Positions 24,477-32,881 of a stretch of DNA of 49,709 nucleotides are shown piece by piece. The stretch covers positions 1-49,709 of the forward strand of contig SFDM01000019.1 in assembly GCA_004558205.1 (NCBI GenBank). Reading direction: 5' to 3'. The translations under genes were made by a program, and so were the position numbers. Under the pieces are notes generated by a model that worked only from the letters and a program-made list of their open reading frames with translations, made no database searches and was not told the origin of the DNA. Numbering within the stretch: position 1 is the stretch's first letter; each line of letters starts with the position of its first letter. The DNA is from Pyramidobacter piscolens. Lineage in GTDB: Bacteria > Synergistota > Synergistia > Synergistales > Dethiosulfovibrionaceae.

Positions 24477-25775
24477 TTATTTGTCTTTCGCCATCACGTA
24501 CCGTGTCTTCCTCCCGCTGCCCTCCTGATAGAGTAGGCCCTTATTGACCATGCATTTGAGGATTCGGCTGGAGGTTGTCTGACTGACGCCCAACAGTGCG
24601 TCCACTTTGCTTCTGACGAGAGAATCATGTTCGTTCAGATAGGCGAGGATTTTCTCCTCCGGCCCGGCCTCGGCTGCCGCAGACGCGGCATAAGTGCGGT
24701 TGGGCAGTGTGATTTTGAAAGCGTTGCTGGTGACTTCAATTTTGGGCTTATTAGCGGAATCTCTGTATGCCTTCATAATTTTCGGCATTCCCGTGCCGTA
24801 GGCTTCAATAAGCTTCAGGCGATAGAACACCCCTGCCAGCTTCGGGTTGCGGCACAGGGAGAGCCCCAGCATGATGTCGTCAATCGTCACGCCGTACGGC
24901 AGCCCGCCAATGGAGACGAATTCGATGCGGTCCGCGTATACGCTGACCAGGGTGCTGGCGCTGTAGGAATAATCCCGATGGACGATGGAGTTCATCAGCG
25001 CCTCGCGCAGTGCCGCTTCAGGATAGTCCCGGGTGTCCGTCCGGTATAGGCCCTCAAAGGAGGCTCTGGTCTGATTTCGCAGATCGAGATAGGCATATAG
25101 CTCCTCCATCTGCCGGAAGAGCGAACCGCTGAACTCCTTCCGGTCCTGGAACTTCTCTTGATCTATGCCGGAGAATGTCGCCGCCTTTATAGTGCAGGAG
25201 CACTGGTCAGACAGCAGGAATCCTACATTGGAATAGATCCCGTCGGCAGAAACCATTCCTAGCGTTTTCATTTTAGCGTCATCAAACACCACATTACACT
25301 TTTTGAATTCTTCTTCGGCGGCATGAAAGGTCAGATACTGTTCCAGCGAGCGCATGGCCTCGCAGCTGTCGCCGTCAGTTTCCTTGATCATTTTTCGGAT
25401 GGCCGTGTCGGTAGACGGGTCGGCGCAGGTTCCGTTGCGGACATAAACGCCGCTGGGCTTAAGGTCTTTGGAAGCCAGATAATAAGGACGATCCGTTCCC
25501 TTCTGCACCGTAACTATGAGGACCTGCCTGCTCTCCACCGTCTGCACGCCGTAATGGACAAACATAGTCACATCTGGTTTGATAGAATCCCGTATCATGT
25601 TGCTCAGGCGCAAAATGGCTGCGTCCGTATCCTGCACGCCAATCACTGTTCCATCGTCCCGCACGCCGATGTACAATGTGCCGTCGTGGGTGTTGGCAAA
25701 GGCGATGATCTCCTTGCAGATATCGCTGACAATTTCAGACTTCAGTTCCACAGCTTCGCTTTCAAAATAAGTCAT
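24477..25775 (-). CDS. AlbA_2/Schlafen-type ATP-binding transcriptional regulator
   Basis: This 432-residue protein has an N-terminal AlbA_2 domain (about 5-125; AFANTHDGTLYIGVRDDG). A middle segment and a GHKL-like ATP-binding domain follow (about 230-370; LREALMNSIVHRDYS, then FVSIGGLPYGV and LKLIEAYGTGMPKI). The C-terminus is winged-helix-like (about 375-430). This architecture is common in putative regulators and defence-related proteins. I prefer the ATG at 25775, eight bases from GGGAGG; the ATG at 25781 is only two bases away. It faces the GDSL gene tail to tail. Three TCTAATCA repeats around its promoter suggest autoregulation. Confidence 0.82.
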   Translation of the reverse strand: MTYFESEAVELKSEIVSDICKEIIAFANTHDGTLYIGVRDDGTVIGVQDTDAAILRLSNMIRDSIKPDVTMFVHYGVQTVESRQVLIVTVQKGTDRPYYLASKDLKPSGVYVRNGTCADPSTDTAIRKMIKETDGDSCEAMRSLEQYLTFHAAEEEFKKCNVVFDDAKMKTLGMVSADGIYSNVGFLLSDQCSCTIKAATFSGIDQEKFQDRKEFSGSLFRQMEELYAYLDLRNQTRASFEGLYRTDTRDYPEAALREALMNSIVHRDYSYSASTLVSVYADRIEFVSIGGLPYGVTIDDIMLGLSLCRNPKLAGVFYRLKLIEAYGTGMPKIMKAYRDSANKPKIEVTSNAFKITLPNRTYAASAAAEAGPEEKILAYLNEHDSLVRSKVDALLGVSQTTSSRILKCMVNKGLLYQEGSGRKTRYVMAKDK

Positions 25776-25794
25776 CGTCATAACCTCCCTTGTT

Positions 25795-25834
25795 TCTAAT
25801 CATCATTATAGTTATTCTAATCAACATCTAATCA
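25795..25834 (-). promoter_or_regulatory. Promoter with three phased TCTAATCA repeats upstream of the AlbA_2 regulator
   Basis: TCTAATCA occurs at 25795-25802, 25816-25823 and 25827-25834, spaced 21 and 11 bases apart, close to whole helical turns. A leftward -10 element (TATAAT, read from 25810 to 25805) lies between the first two copies. This is the arrangement expected of an operator bound by an oligomeric autoregulator. Confidence 0.5.
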
Positions 25835-26014
25835 TCAAGGGACACAGGTTATGCCTGTGCGGGAGTGGCAGAAGTCCTTTTTCCGACAAAAATTAAGGTT
25901 TTTCTGAAACAGGACAGAGCCTGAGCGTCCTGTCCCCAGGACGCCCCAATAAATTTTGTGCGGGGCCCGTCCAGTTCCGAAACGTAAAATGCCGGAAGCC
26001 GCAAGGGCTGCGTG

Positions 26015-26068
26015 AAAAGCCGAGTGGAAAAGTCCGCGTGATCGCGGGCTTTTCCACTCGGCTTTTTT
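26015..26068 (+). terminator. Strong rightward intrinsic terminator with no gene in front of it
   Basis: The 18-base arm AAAAGCCGAGTGGAAAAG (26015-26032) pairs perfectly with 26049-26066 and runs into six T residues. No rightward gene precedes it, so it may end a small RNA transcribed from about 25835 onward. That region holds short hairpins CACAGG...CCTGTG and GGACAG...CTGTCC. Confidence 0.75.
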
Positions 26069-26309
26069 GTTTCCGCGGCGCGGCTGCATTTTTAAACTTG
26101 AATTTGGAAACGTCAAAGTAAAGGAAGATGTTTTGATATTGAATCCATCAACTCTTTTTGGGGCAAAATGTTCCCGGTGTGGATGAATGCCTGTCTAAAG
26201 ATCAATAATCAAAATTGCGAAAAAAATCACAAATATAAGTATACTGTATACCTTACTTTCTTTTAACTAAATATAATAAAAAGTACGTTTCGCACGGCTG
26301 AAAAGAAAC

Positions 26310-26380
26310 TTGACAAAAAAATCTCCCGTGATATTCTCTGGATAATCTCTAATGAAGAACAAAGTTCTTAAATAGAGAAC
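26310..26380 (+). promoter_or_regulatory. Promoter and candidate operator of the IclR-type regulator gene
   Basis: TTGACA (26310-26315) is followed after 16 bases by TATTCT (26332-26337). Downstream lie AAGAAC-AAA-GTTCTT, a perfect palindrome (26355-26369), and a further GAAC half-site at 26377-26380, forming overlapping inverted repeats. Autoregulatory binding by the IclR protein is an inference. Confidence 0.5.
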
Positions 26381-26475
26381 ATTTATTTTCTGCTCGAAAT
26401 CGTGTATCCTATAGAGGCGGTTTTTCAAATTTGCGCGGCTCCTTTTAGGAAAACGCTGATGAAGAGGTGCAGAAG

Positions 26476-27225
26476 ATGAGCAGTTTAAGCAAGGCATTAC
26501 AGATCTTGAAGTATATGGCGGAACCTCCCTATGAGATGGGCGTCACTGAGATTTCCGAAAAGATCGGAATGGTGAAGAGCGGAGTGCACAAGCTGCTTTC
26601 CGACCTGACAGACGCCGGTTTTGTCGTCAGAAACGCGAACACGCGGCAATATTGCCTGGGCCCCGCCGTTTTCAGGCTGGGGGCCGTGTACAGCGACAGC
26701 AAGGGCATTTCGGAAGTGGCGAACAACGTGATGCAGGCTATCGTCTCGGTGACGAAAACCAGCGCCCTCGTCGGCCTGCGCGACGGCGACGAGGCCTTTC
26801 TCGCCTACAAGCTCGACGCTCCGGGATCGTTCCTCTACCGGGGGCGCGTGGGGCGGCGGTTCCCTCTCTATGCCGGAGCGCTGGGAAAAATCCTTGGCGC
26901 TTACATGGAGCAGGAGCATGTGCTGGAAATTATCAGGCAGTGGGGGCTTGTCCGGCGGACTGAGCTGACGGTGACGGACACGGAAATTCTGACGCGGCAG
27001 TTTGCCGAAATCCGGAAGGCGGGATACGCCCTGAGCCTGGGCGAGAACATCGAAGGGGCTTTCGGCCTCTCGGTTCCCATCGTGGACGTTCGCGACGGGA
27101 GTGTGTGGGCTTGCTTGTGCCTCGCCGGACCGATCGAGCTTTACAAACCCGAGTGCCTGAACGACTGGCTCAGGCTTTTGCGGGAAGGCGCCCGGGAAAT
27201 CGCCTACAAAATGGGACGCCGGTAA
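26476..27225 (+). CDS. IclR-family transcriptional regulator
   Basis: This 249-residue protein has an N-terminal winged helix (about 1-65; SLSKALQILKYMAEPP, EISEKIGMVKSGVHKLLSDL, RQYCLG) and the C-terminal IclR effector domain (about 70-245; RVGRRFPLYAGALGKILGAY, RKAGYALSLGENIEGAFGLSVPI). It starts at ATG 26476, eight bases from GAAGAGG. It lies 149 bases upstream of the 2-oxoacid dehydrogenase operon in the same direction. It probably controls that operon in response to its substrate, which is unknown. Confidence 0.9.
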   Translation: MSSLSKALQILKYMAEPPYEMGVTEISEKIGMVKSGVHKLLSDLTDAGFVVRNANTRQYCLGPAVFRLGAVYSDSKGISEVANNVMQAIVSVTKTSALVGLRDGDEAFLAYKLDAPGSFLYRGRVGRRFPLYAGALGKILGAYMEQEHVLEIIRQWGLVRRTELTVTDTEILTRQFAEIRKAGYALSLGENIEGAFGLSVPIVDVRDGSVWACLCLAGPIELYKPECLNDWLRLLREGAREIAYKMGRR

Positions 27226-27374
27226 CGCGGCGTTCCGGGATAAAAAACGGCGTTTCCCTTTCTTTTTGTGTCGTACCCCGCCTTCCTGGCCAGAAGGCGA
27301 GTTGAGATATAAGCAACGCGTTATGTCTTTTATGAGAATTCACGTTCATAAAATCAGGTATTAGGAGGACTATC

Positions 27375-28847
27375 ATGGCAACTGAAGTGCAAATGCCTCA
27401 GATTACGATGACCATGCTGGAAGGCGTGATCGTCGAATGGCATAAAAAGAAAGGCGACGCCGTGACCGAAGGGGAACCTCTGGTCGATATCGAGACGGAT
27501 AAGCTGGTGCAGACGCTGAACGCGTCGGCCACGGGAGTGCTGACCCAGGTGTCGGCCGAACCGGGGGACCTGGTTCCCGTGGGAAAGACCTTCTGCGTGA
27601 TCGGCGAGGCCGGCGGAAGAGTTTCTGCCCCCGCGGAGGCGCCTGTTCCTCCAAAGGAGGGGGCGCAGGAAGCCTGCGCTGCCCCCGTTCTGGCGCCGCG
27701 GTCCGCGCCCGAAGCGGAGCCAGCGGTCATGGGCGCCGCGGAGAAAACGGTGGCGATGCCGCGGCTTTCGGCGAAGATGAAGGACGCCGTGATCCTGCGC
27801 TGGCTCTGCCAGGAGGGCGACTGCATCGCCGAGGACACGCCTCTTTTCGACGCCGAAGTGGACGACGTCCGCCGCACCGTCAAGGCGCCTGAGGGCGGCG
27901 TCGTCGCCAGGCTGATCGCCCATACCGGCGAGACGGTGGTTCCCGGCGATCTTCTCTATTCCGTCCTTGCTCCGGCCGCCGCGGGCGCAGGGGATGGCCA
28001 CATCTGCGCCACGCCCGCGGCGAAGTCCATGGCGGCCAAGGTGGGGCTCGACCTGGCGAAGGTGGAACCCACGGGGCCCGGCGGATTGATCGTCCAGAGC
28101 GACGTCAAGAGGACGCTGATGACGCCTCAGAAGGCGGTTCCCGCCGCTGCCGCGCAGCCCGCGGCGGAAGAAGAGGACGAGCTGATCCCCTTTGTGGGCA
28201 TCCGCCGGCGCATCGCCGACAACTTGATGCTGACCAAGAAAAACGCCGCCGACGTGACCACTTTTGCGGAAGTCAACATGTCCCGCGTCAGGGATTTCCG
28301 CGTCAATCTCCATATCTCCTACAACGCCTTTATCCTGAAGGCCGCGGCTCTGGCCCTGCGGGATTTCCCGATTATGAACGCTTCCATCGCCGATGACAAG
28401 ATCGTGGTGAAAAAGGCCGTGAACCTCTGCGTCGCCGTTGCCACCAAACGGGGCCTCGTGACGCCGGTGATGCGCCACGCCGAGCGGATGAACCTGATCA
28501 GCGTGGCCGAAAAGCTGGCCGATTATGCTGAGCGGGGCAGGGACGGCACGCTGACCGCCGAAGATTTTGAGGGCGGCAGCTTCACGGTCACGAACTCGGG
28601 CACCTACGGCGCCCTTTTCTTCACGCCCATTATCAACTATCCCCAGAGCGCCATTTTAGGCGTGGGCAAGATCATGATGACCCCCATCGTCCAGGACGGC
28701 CAGATCGTGCCCGCGCCGATGATGTACGCCTGCCTCTCCTACGACCACCGCGTCGTGGACGGCGAGACGGCCGTAAAGTTCCTGCAGAAGGTCAAGTTCT
28801 ATCTTGAGAATCCCGATCAGATGACGAAAGTGGGAGAGAAAAAATGA
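27375..28847 (+). CDS. 2-oxoacid/acetoin dehydrogenase E2 (dihydrolipoyl acyltransferase)
   Basis: This 490-residue E2 has lipoyl domain 1 at about 1-80 with lipoyl Lys43 in IETDKLV. A second lipoyl-like domain (about 120-200) has EVDDVR where the lysine should be, so Asp164 replaces it. The E1/E3-binding domain follows (about 212-250; ATPAAKSMAAKVGLDL), then the catalytic domain (about 270-490) with His458 and Asp462 in SYDHRVVDG. It transfers acyl groups from E1 to CoA. It starts after AGGAGG as the first gene of the operon. The gene order with E2 first and small E1 subunits resembles acetoin-type complexes, but the substrate is not settled. Confidence 0.92.
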   Translation: MATEVQMPQITMTMLEGVIVEWHKKKGDAVTEGEPLVDIETDKLVQTLNASATGVLTQVSAEPGDLVPVGKTFCVIGEAGGRVSAPAEAPVPPKEGAQEACAAPVLAPRSAPEAEPAVMGAAEKTVAMPRLSAKMKDAVILRWLCQEGDCIAEDTPLFDAEVDDVRRTVKAPEGGVVARLIAHTGETVVPGDLLYSVLAPAAAGAGDGHICATPAAKSMAAKVGLDLAKVEPTGPGGLIVQSDVKRTLMTPQKAVPAAAAQPAAEEEDELIPFVGIRRRIADNLMLTKKNAADVTTFAEVNMSRVRDFRVNLHISYNAFILKAAALALRDFPIMNASIADDKIVVKKAVNLCVAVATKRGLVTPVMRHAERMNLISVAEKLADYAERGRDGTLTAEDFEGGSFTVTNSGTYGALFFTPIINYPQSAILGVGKIMMTPIVQDGQIVPAPMMYACLSYDHRVVDGETAVKFLQKVKFYLENPDQMTKVGEKK

Positions 28848-29338
28848 TGGCTGAGAGTGAAATCAGAACAAGCAGTTATGAAGCGAGATCGGGCCGTATC
28901 GTGCTGGCGCGTATTCAGCGCGATACGGACCTGCTGACGGGAATTATCGACGTCTGCCGTAAGAACGGTTTTCGCATGGCCGTCGTGGAGACGGCCATAG
29001 GCAGCCTTCGCAGTGCCGAGATCAGCTGGACCAAACCCAGCGCGGTGACGAAGCGCGGCTCTGAGAGAACTCCGAGGGTTCCGATCCCCGGGCCCATCGA
29101 GTTCATATCGGGGCAGGGTATTTTCTGTCTCGCCGATCCCGCGCGTCCTGTCGTCCACTTTCACGGCAGCTTCTGCGACAGCGAGGGAAAGGTTTGGGCC
29201 GGGCATTTCTTCCAGGGCGGCAATCCCGTCCATTCAACCATGGATGTGGTGATTCACGAGCTTCTGGATGTGAAGATGAACTGGATCCACGACGAAGAAA
29301 TTGATCTGGAACTTCCGGTTCCCGACGTGGATCGGTAA
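28844..29338 (+). CDS. PPC/DUF296-domain protein
   Basis: This 164-residue protein matches the PPC (DUF296, PF03479) fold along its length. It has RIVLARIQRDTDLLTGIIDVC, IGSLRSAEISW, and HFHGSFCDSEGKVWAGHFFQGG with conserved histidines, then MDVVIHELLD. Bacterial members form trimers, and some bind metal; their biochemical role is mostly unknown. The ATG overlaps the E2 stop (ATGA), so it is co-translated inside the dehydrogenase operon between E2 and E1-alpha. That position is unusual and suggests an accessory or regulatory role for the complex. Confidence 0.8.
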   Translation: MMAESEIRTSSYEARSGRIVLARIQRDTDLLTGIIDVCRKNGFRMAVVETAIGSLRSAEISWTKPSAVTKRGSERTPRVPIPGPIEFISGQGIFCLADPARPVVHFHGSFCDSEGKVWAGHFFQGGNPVHSTMDVVIHELLDVKMNWIHDEEIDLELPVPDVDR

Positions 29339-29375
29339 ATTCCGCACCGTTTTTTGCTGAAAGGATCTCATAACA

Positions 29376-30335
29376 ATGCTGACGAAAACTCAGATTCTTG
29401 AAATGTACCGCCTGATGGTGCTCTCGCGCGTCACTGAAGAGCACATGGTGGAATACCATAAACACTCGCCTCTGGCCGAGCTGCCCCATGTGGGAATCGG
29501 GCAGGAAGCCATCGGCGTCGGGACGGTCTGCGCCCTGAGAAAGGATGACCTGATCCTTCCCTCGCTGCGCACGAGAGCCGCTTTCTTCGCCAAGGGCGTA
29601 TCCTCCCGCGTCATGATGGCCGGCGCCTTCGCGAAGGCCTCCACTCCCACCCGCGGAAAGAACACGTCCCATCACTATGGCGACGCCGAGCTCGGGGTCA
29701 TCGCCGGCACGGGCGTCGTGGCGGGGCACGTGGCGCTGGGTGTCGGCACGGCTCTGGCCGCCAAGCTTCAGCATAAGGACTACGTTTCCGTAGCCTATTT
29801 CGGCGACGGCGCCTGCAACCGGGGCGACGTACACGAGTCCATGAACATGGCCGCGGCCTTCAAACTCGGCTTGATCTTCGTCTGCGAGAACAACCTCTAC
29901 GCGATCTCCACTCCGGCGTCGGTCCACTCCGCCGTGAAGGATTTCGCCCTGCGCGCCCAGGGGTACGGCATGCCCGGCGTGATCGTGGACGGAAACGACG
30001 TGATCGCCGTCTACGAGGCCGCGCTCTCGGCCTGCGAGAGAGCCCGCAAGGGCGAAGGCCCCACGTTCATCGAGTGCAAGACCTACCGCTGGAGAGGCCA
30101 TTCCGAGCGCGATCCCCGCGACCCCCGCCCGGCGGAGGAGATCGAGGCCTGGAAGAAGAAGTGCCCGATCCTGAAACTTGAAAAATATATCGCCGACCAC
30201 AAGGTTGCCGAAAAGAAAGAGCTCGAGGATATCCGCAAAGCCGTTCTCGCCGAAGTCGAAGACGCGATCCGCTTTGCCGAGGAAAGTCCCTTCCCCGCTC
30301 CTGAAGAGACTCTGCTGCATGTGTATGCGGAGTAG
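29376..30335 (+). CDS. 2-oxoacid/acetoin dehydrogenase E1 component, alpha subunit
   Basis: This 319-residue thiamine-diphosphate enzyme subunit has PHVGIGQEAIGVG at the N-terminal side. The ThDP motif begins GDGACNRGDVHESMNMAAAF and continues to ENNLYAISTP. The phosphorylation-loop-like segment TYRWRGHSERDPRDPR follows. The length matches AcoA-type E1-alpha rather than the longer E1 of branched-chain complexes. It pairs with the E1-beta gene 12 bases downstream to decarboxylate the substrate and acylate the lipoyl arm of the E2. Confidence 0.93.
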   Translation: MLTKTQILEMYRLMVLSRVTEEHMVEYHKHSPLAELPHVGIGQEAIGVGTVCALRKDDLILPSLRTRAAFFAKGVSSRVMMAGAFAKASTPTRGKNTSHHYGDAELGVIAGTGVVAGHVALGVGTALAAKLQHKDYVSVAYFGDGACNRGDVHESMNMAAAFKLGLIFVCENNLYAISTPASVHSAVKDFALRAQGYGMPGVIVDGNDVIAVYEAALSACERARKGEGPTFIECKTYRWRGHSERDPRDPRPAEEIEAWKKKCPILKLEKYIADHKVAEKKELEDIRKAVLAEVEDAIRFAEESPFPAPEETLLHVYAE

Positions 30336-30347
30336 GAGGTACGCAGC

Positions 30348-31358
30348 ATGAAAACGATAACGATGAGAGAAGCGATTAAAAGCGCCCTGGCTGAAGAGCT
30401 GCGCCGGGATCCGGCGGTTTACCTTCTGGGAGAGGATATCGGCGACTACGGCGGCACGCTTCAGATAACGGCCGGCCTGTGGCCCGAGTTCGGAGGCGAG
30501 CGGGTGGTCGACACGCCTCTGTCGGAGATCGCCATTACGGGCGCCGCCATCGGCTCCGCCATGATGGGCATGCGCCCGGTCCTGGAGATCATGTTCGCCG
30601 ACTTTCTGCCCCTCGCCAGCGACCAGATCCTGAATAACGCTTCCAAGATGTGTTACGCCTACGACGGCAAGATGAAGGTTCCCATGGTGGTGCGCGCCCC
30701 CTTCGGCGCGGGCTCCCGTTCGGGAATGCACCATTGCCAGAGCCTCGAGGCCTGGTTCGCCGACATTCCCGGCATTAAAGTGCTTATGCCCTCGACGCCC
30801 GCCGACGCCAAGGGGCTTCTGAAAACCGCCATCCGGGACGACAACCCCGTGATCTTCTTTGAACATAAAATGCTTCTGGGCGCCCGCGGCGTCGTCCCTG
30901 AGGAAGATTTTACCGTTCCCATCGGGAAGGCCGCCGTCGCCAGAGAGGGCACGGACCTCACGATCGTGACCTGCGGCGCCATGGTTCCCAAGTCGCTGCG
31001 CGCCGCCGAGGCTTTGGAGAAGGACAATCTCAGAGTAGAAGTGATCGACCTCAGGACCATTCGCCCCCTTGACGAAGAAGCTATTGTGGCTTCCGTCAAG
31101 AAGACCCACCGCCTGCTGATCGTCCACGAAGCCTGCCAGACCGGCGGCATCGGCGGCGAGATCGCGGCCGTCGCGGCCCGCGACGCATTGGGATACCTTG
31201 ACGCTCCTATTGAAAGGGTCGCCGCGCCCGACACGCCCGTCCCCTTCAGCCCCACCCTTGAAGACTTCTTCATCCCCAGCGTCGAGAGAATCGCTGAAAC
31301 TGCGAAGGCCATGTTCGGCAAGAGCTTCTGGGCCTTTAACGCCGCTGCGAAAAAGTAG
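30348..31358 (+). CDS. 2-oxoacid/acetoin dehydrogenase E1 component, beta subunit
   Basis: This 336-residue transketolase-like E1-beta opens TMREAIKSALAEELRRDPAVYLLGEDIGDYGG. Also visible are VDTPLSEIAITGAAIG, the RAPFGAGSRSGMHHCQSLEAWF loop, and the C-terminal transketolase domain with VEVIDLRTIRPLDEE. The start follows GGAGG. It forms the alpha2beta2 E1 with the preceding gene. Confidence 0.94.
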   Translation: MKTITMREAIKSALAEELRRDPAVYLLGEDIGDYGGTLQITAGLWPEFGGERVVDTPLSEIAITGAAIGSAMMGMRPVLEIMFADFLPLASDQILNNASKMCYAYDGKMKVPMVVRAPFGAGSRSGMHHCQSLEAWFADIPGIKVLMPSTPADAKGLLKTAIRDDNPVIFFEHKMLLGARGVVPEEDFTVPIGKAAVAREGTDLTIVTCGAMVPKSLRAAEALEKDNLRVEVIDLRTIRPLDEEAIVASVKKTHRLLIVHEACQTGGIGGEIAAVAARDALGYLDAPIERVAAPDTPVPFSPTLEDFFIPSVERIAETAKAMFGKSFWAFNAAAKK

Positions 31359-31388
31359 CGCCGCACGCCGAAACAGGAAGGTAAAAAC

Positions 31389-32771
31389 ATGTCAAAGGCT
31401 AAAAAAATCGTTATCATCGGCGGCGGCCCAGGCGGCTACGTATGCGCCGTCAGGGCGTCGCAGCTCGGCGCGTCGGTCACGCTGATCGAAAAGGGAGAGA
31501 TAGGCGGCACCTGCCTGAACCGCGGGTGCATTCCCACCAAGTCGCTCCTTCACAGCGCCGATCTCTGGTCGGAACTGCACGATATGCCCCTGTCGGGCAT
31601 TCGCGTCGACACCTACGAGTTCAGCTGGAAGACCATGCAGCGCCGCAAGGATCATACCGTCGACAAACTGCGCGGCGGTGTGGAACGCCTCATGAGCCGC
31701 TATGGAGTGACCGTGAAGAAGGGCCTGGGCCGCCTGGACGCCGACGGCTCCGTCGCCTTTGTCCCCGCCGGGGAAGGCAGCGCCGAGAAGCTTGAAGCCG
31801 ACGCCGTGGTCATCGCCACGGGAACGGCCCCGGCGATGGTGCCTCTGCCCCTCCCCGAAGGTTACGAGCCCATGACCACCGACGAGCTTCTGTCGATTCA
31901 GGAGCTTCCCGAAAGCCTTGCCATTGTCGGCGGCGGCGTGATCGGCGTCGAAATGGCGTCGGTGTTTGCACGCCTGGGCGTTCATGTGGAGATCATCGAG
32001 CTTCTGCCTGAGATATTGGCTCAGCTTGACGGCGACCTGGGACGCTTTGCCGAGGGCGAGTTCGTCAAGGCCGGCATTGGAATCAACAAGGGCGTTTCCA
32101 CCACCGCCGTAACCGGCGGCCGAGGATCCCTGAAGGTGGCTCTGAGCTCGGGGCGAGAGTTCACCGTGTCGGATATGCTTGTGGCCGTGGGGCGCAGGCC
32201 TCAGACCGCAGGCCTGGAGGCGACGGGCATCGCCTTGGACCGCCGCGGATACATCCAGGTGGATGGCCACCTTCAGACGAGCCGTAAGGGAATCTATGCC
32301 ATTGGCGACGTCACGGGCAAGGGCCTGCTGGCCCATGTCGCTTCGGCCCAGGGGCTCTGCTGCGCCGAGGGCATCCTGGGGACGCCCTACGCCATGGACT
32401 ACAAAGTGATCCCTTCCTGCGTGTTCTCAGCCCCGGAGCTGGCGTCGGCCGGGCTCACCGAGGCGCAGACGCGGGAGCAGGGTGTCGCTTTCAAGACCAC
32501 CTTGTATCCTTTTGCGTCGAACGGAAAAGCGATGGCTGAAGGCGACAGCGACGGTTTTATCAAGCTCATCGCCGAGAAGGAAAGCGGAAAGATCATCGGC
32601 GTTCATATCGCCGGAGGCAGCGCCGACACCCTGATCCACGAGGGCGCCCTGGCGATCCAGCTGGGAGCCACGGCAGAGCAGCTCGCGCGCATGATCCACG
32701 CCCATCCCACAAGGTCGGAAGGCATCGCGGAAGCAGCTGAAGGGCTGATGGGGAAGGCGATTCATTACTAA
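31389..32771 (+). CDS. lpdA: Dihydrolipoyl dehydrogenase (E3)
   Basis: This 460-residue flavoprotein reoxidises the lipoyl group and reduces NAD+. It has an FAD-binding VIIGGGPGGYVCAVRASQLG, the redox disulfide Cys42/Cys47 in GGTCLNRGCIPTKS, an NAD-binding VGGGVIGVEMASVFARLG, FAD contact IGDVTGKGLLAHVAS, and the C-terminal HAHPTRSEG with the active-site His-Glu. It is the last gene of the dehydrogenase operon; no clear terminator was seen directly after it. Confidence 0.95.
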   Translation: MSKAKKIVIIGGGPGGYVCAVRASQLGASVTLIEKGEIGGTCLNRGCIPTKSLLHSADLWSELHDMPLSGIRVDTYEFSWKTMQRRKDHTVDKLRGGVERLMSRYGVTVKKGLGRLDADGSVAFVPAGEGSAEKLEADAVVIATGTAPAMVPLPLPEGYEPMTTDELLSIQELPESLAIVGGGVIGVEMASVFARLGVHVEIIELLPEILAQLDGDLGRFAEGEFVKAGIGINKGVSTTAVTGGRGSLKVALSSGREFTVSDMLVAVGRRPQTAGLEATGIALDRRGYIQVDGHLQTSRKGIYAIGDVTGKGLLAHVASAQGLCCAEGILGTPYAMDYKVIPSCVFSAPELASAGLTEAQTREQGVAFKTTLYPFASNGKAMAEGDSDGFIKLIAEKESGKIIGVHIAGGSADTLIHEGALAIQLGATAEQLARMIHAHPTRSEGIAEAAEGLMGKAIHY

Positions 32772-32881
32772 ACTTAATATGTAGTTCTTAATTAATGAGT
32801 TACAACAAGTTTCTTTTCTTCATAAAAACGCCCAACATGCATACAAGATTTTTATGAAAGAGAAGATGTTTGAGAGGAAGT

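Noticed and set aside
25835..26116. 93-codon leftward open frame
   Set aside because: It runs through the strong terminator hairpin, has no ribosome site and no family resemblance.
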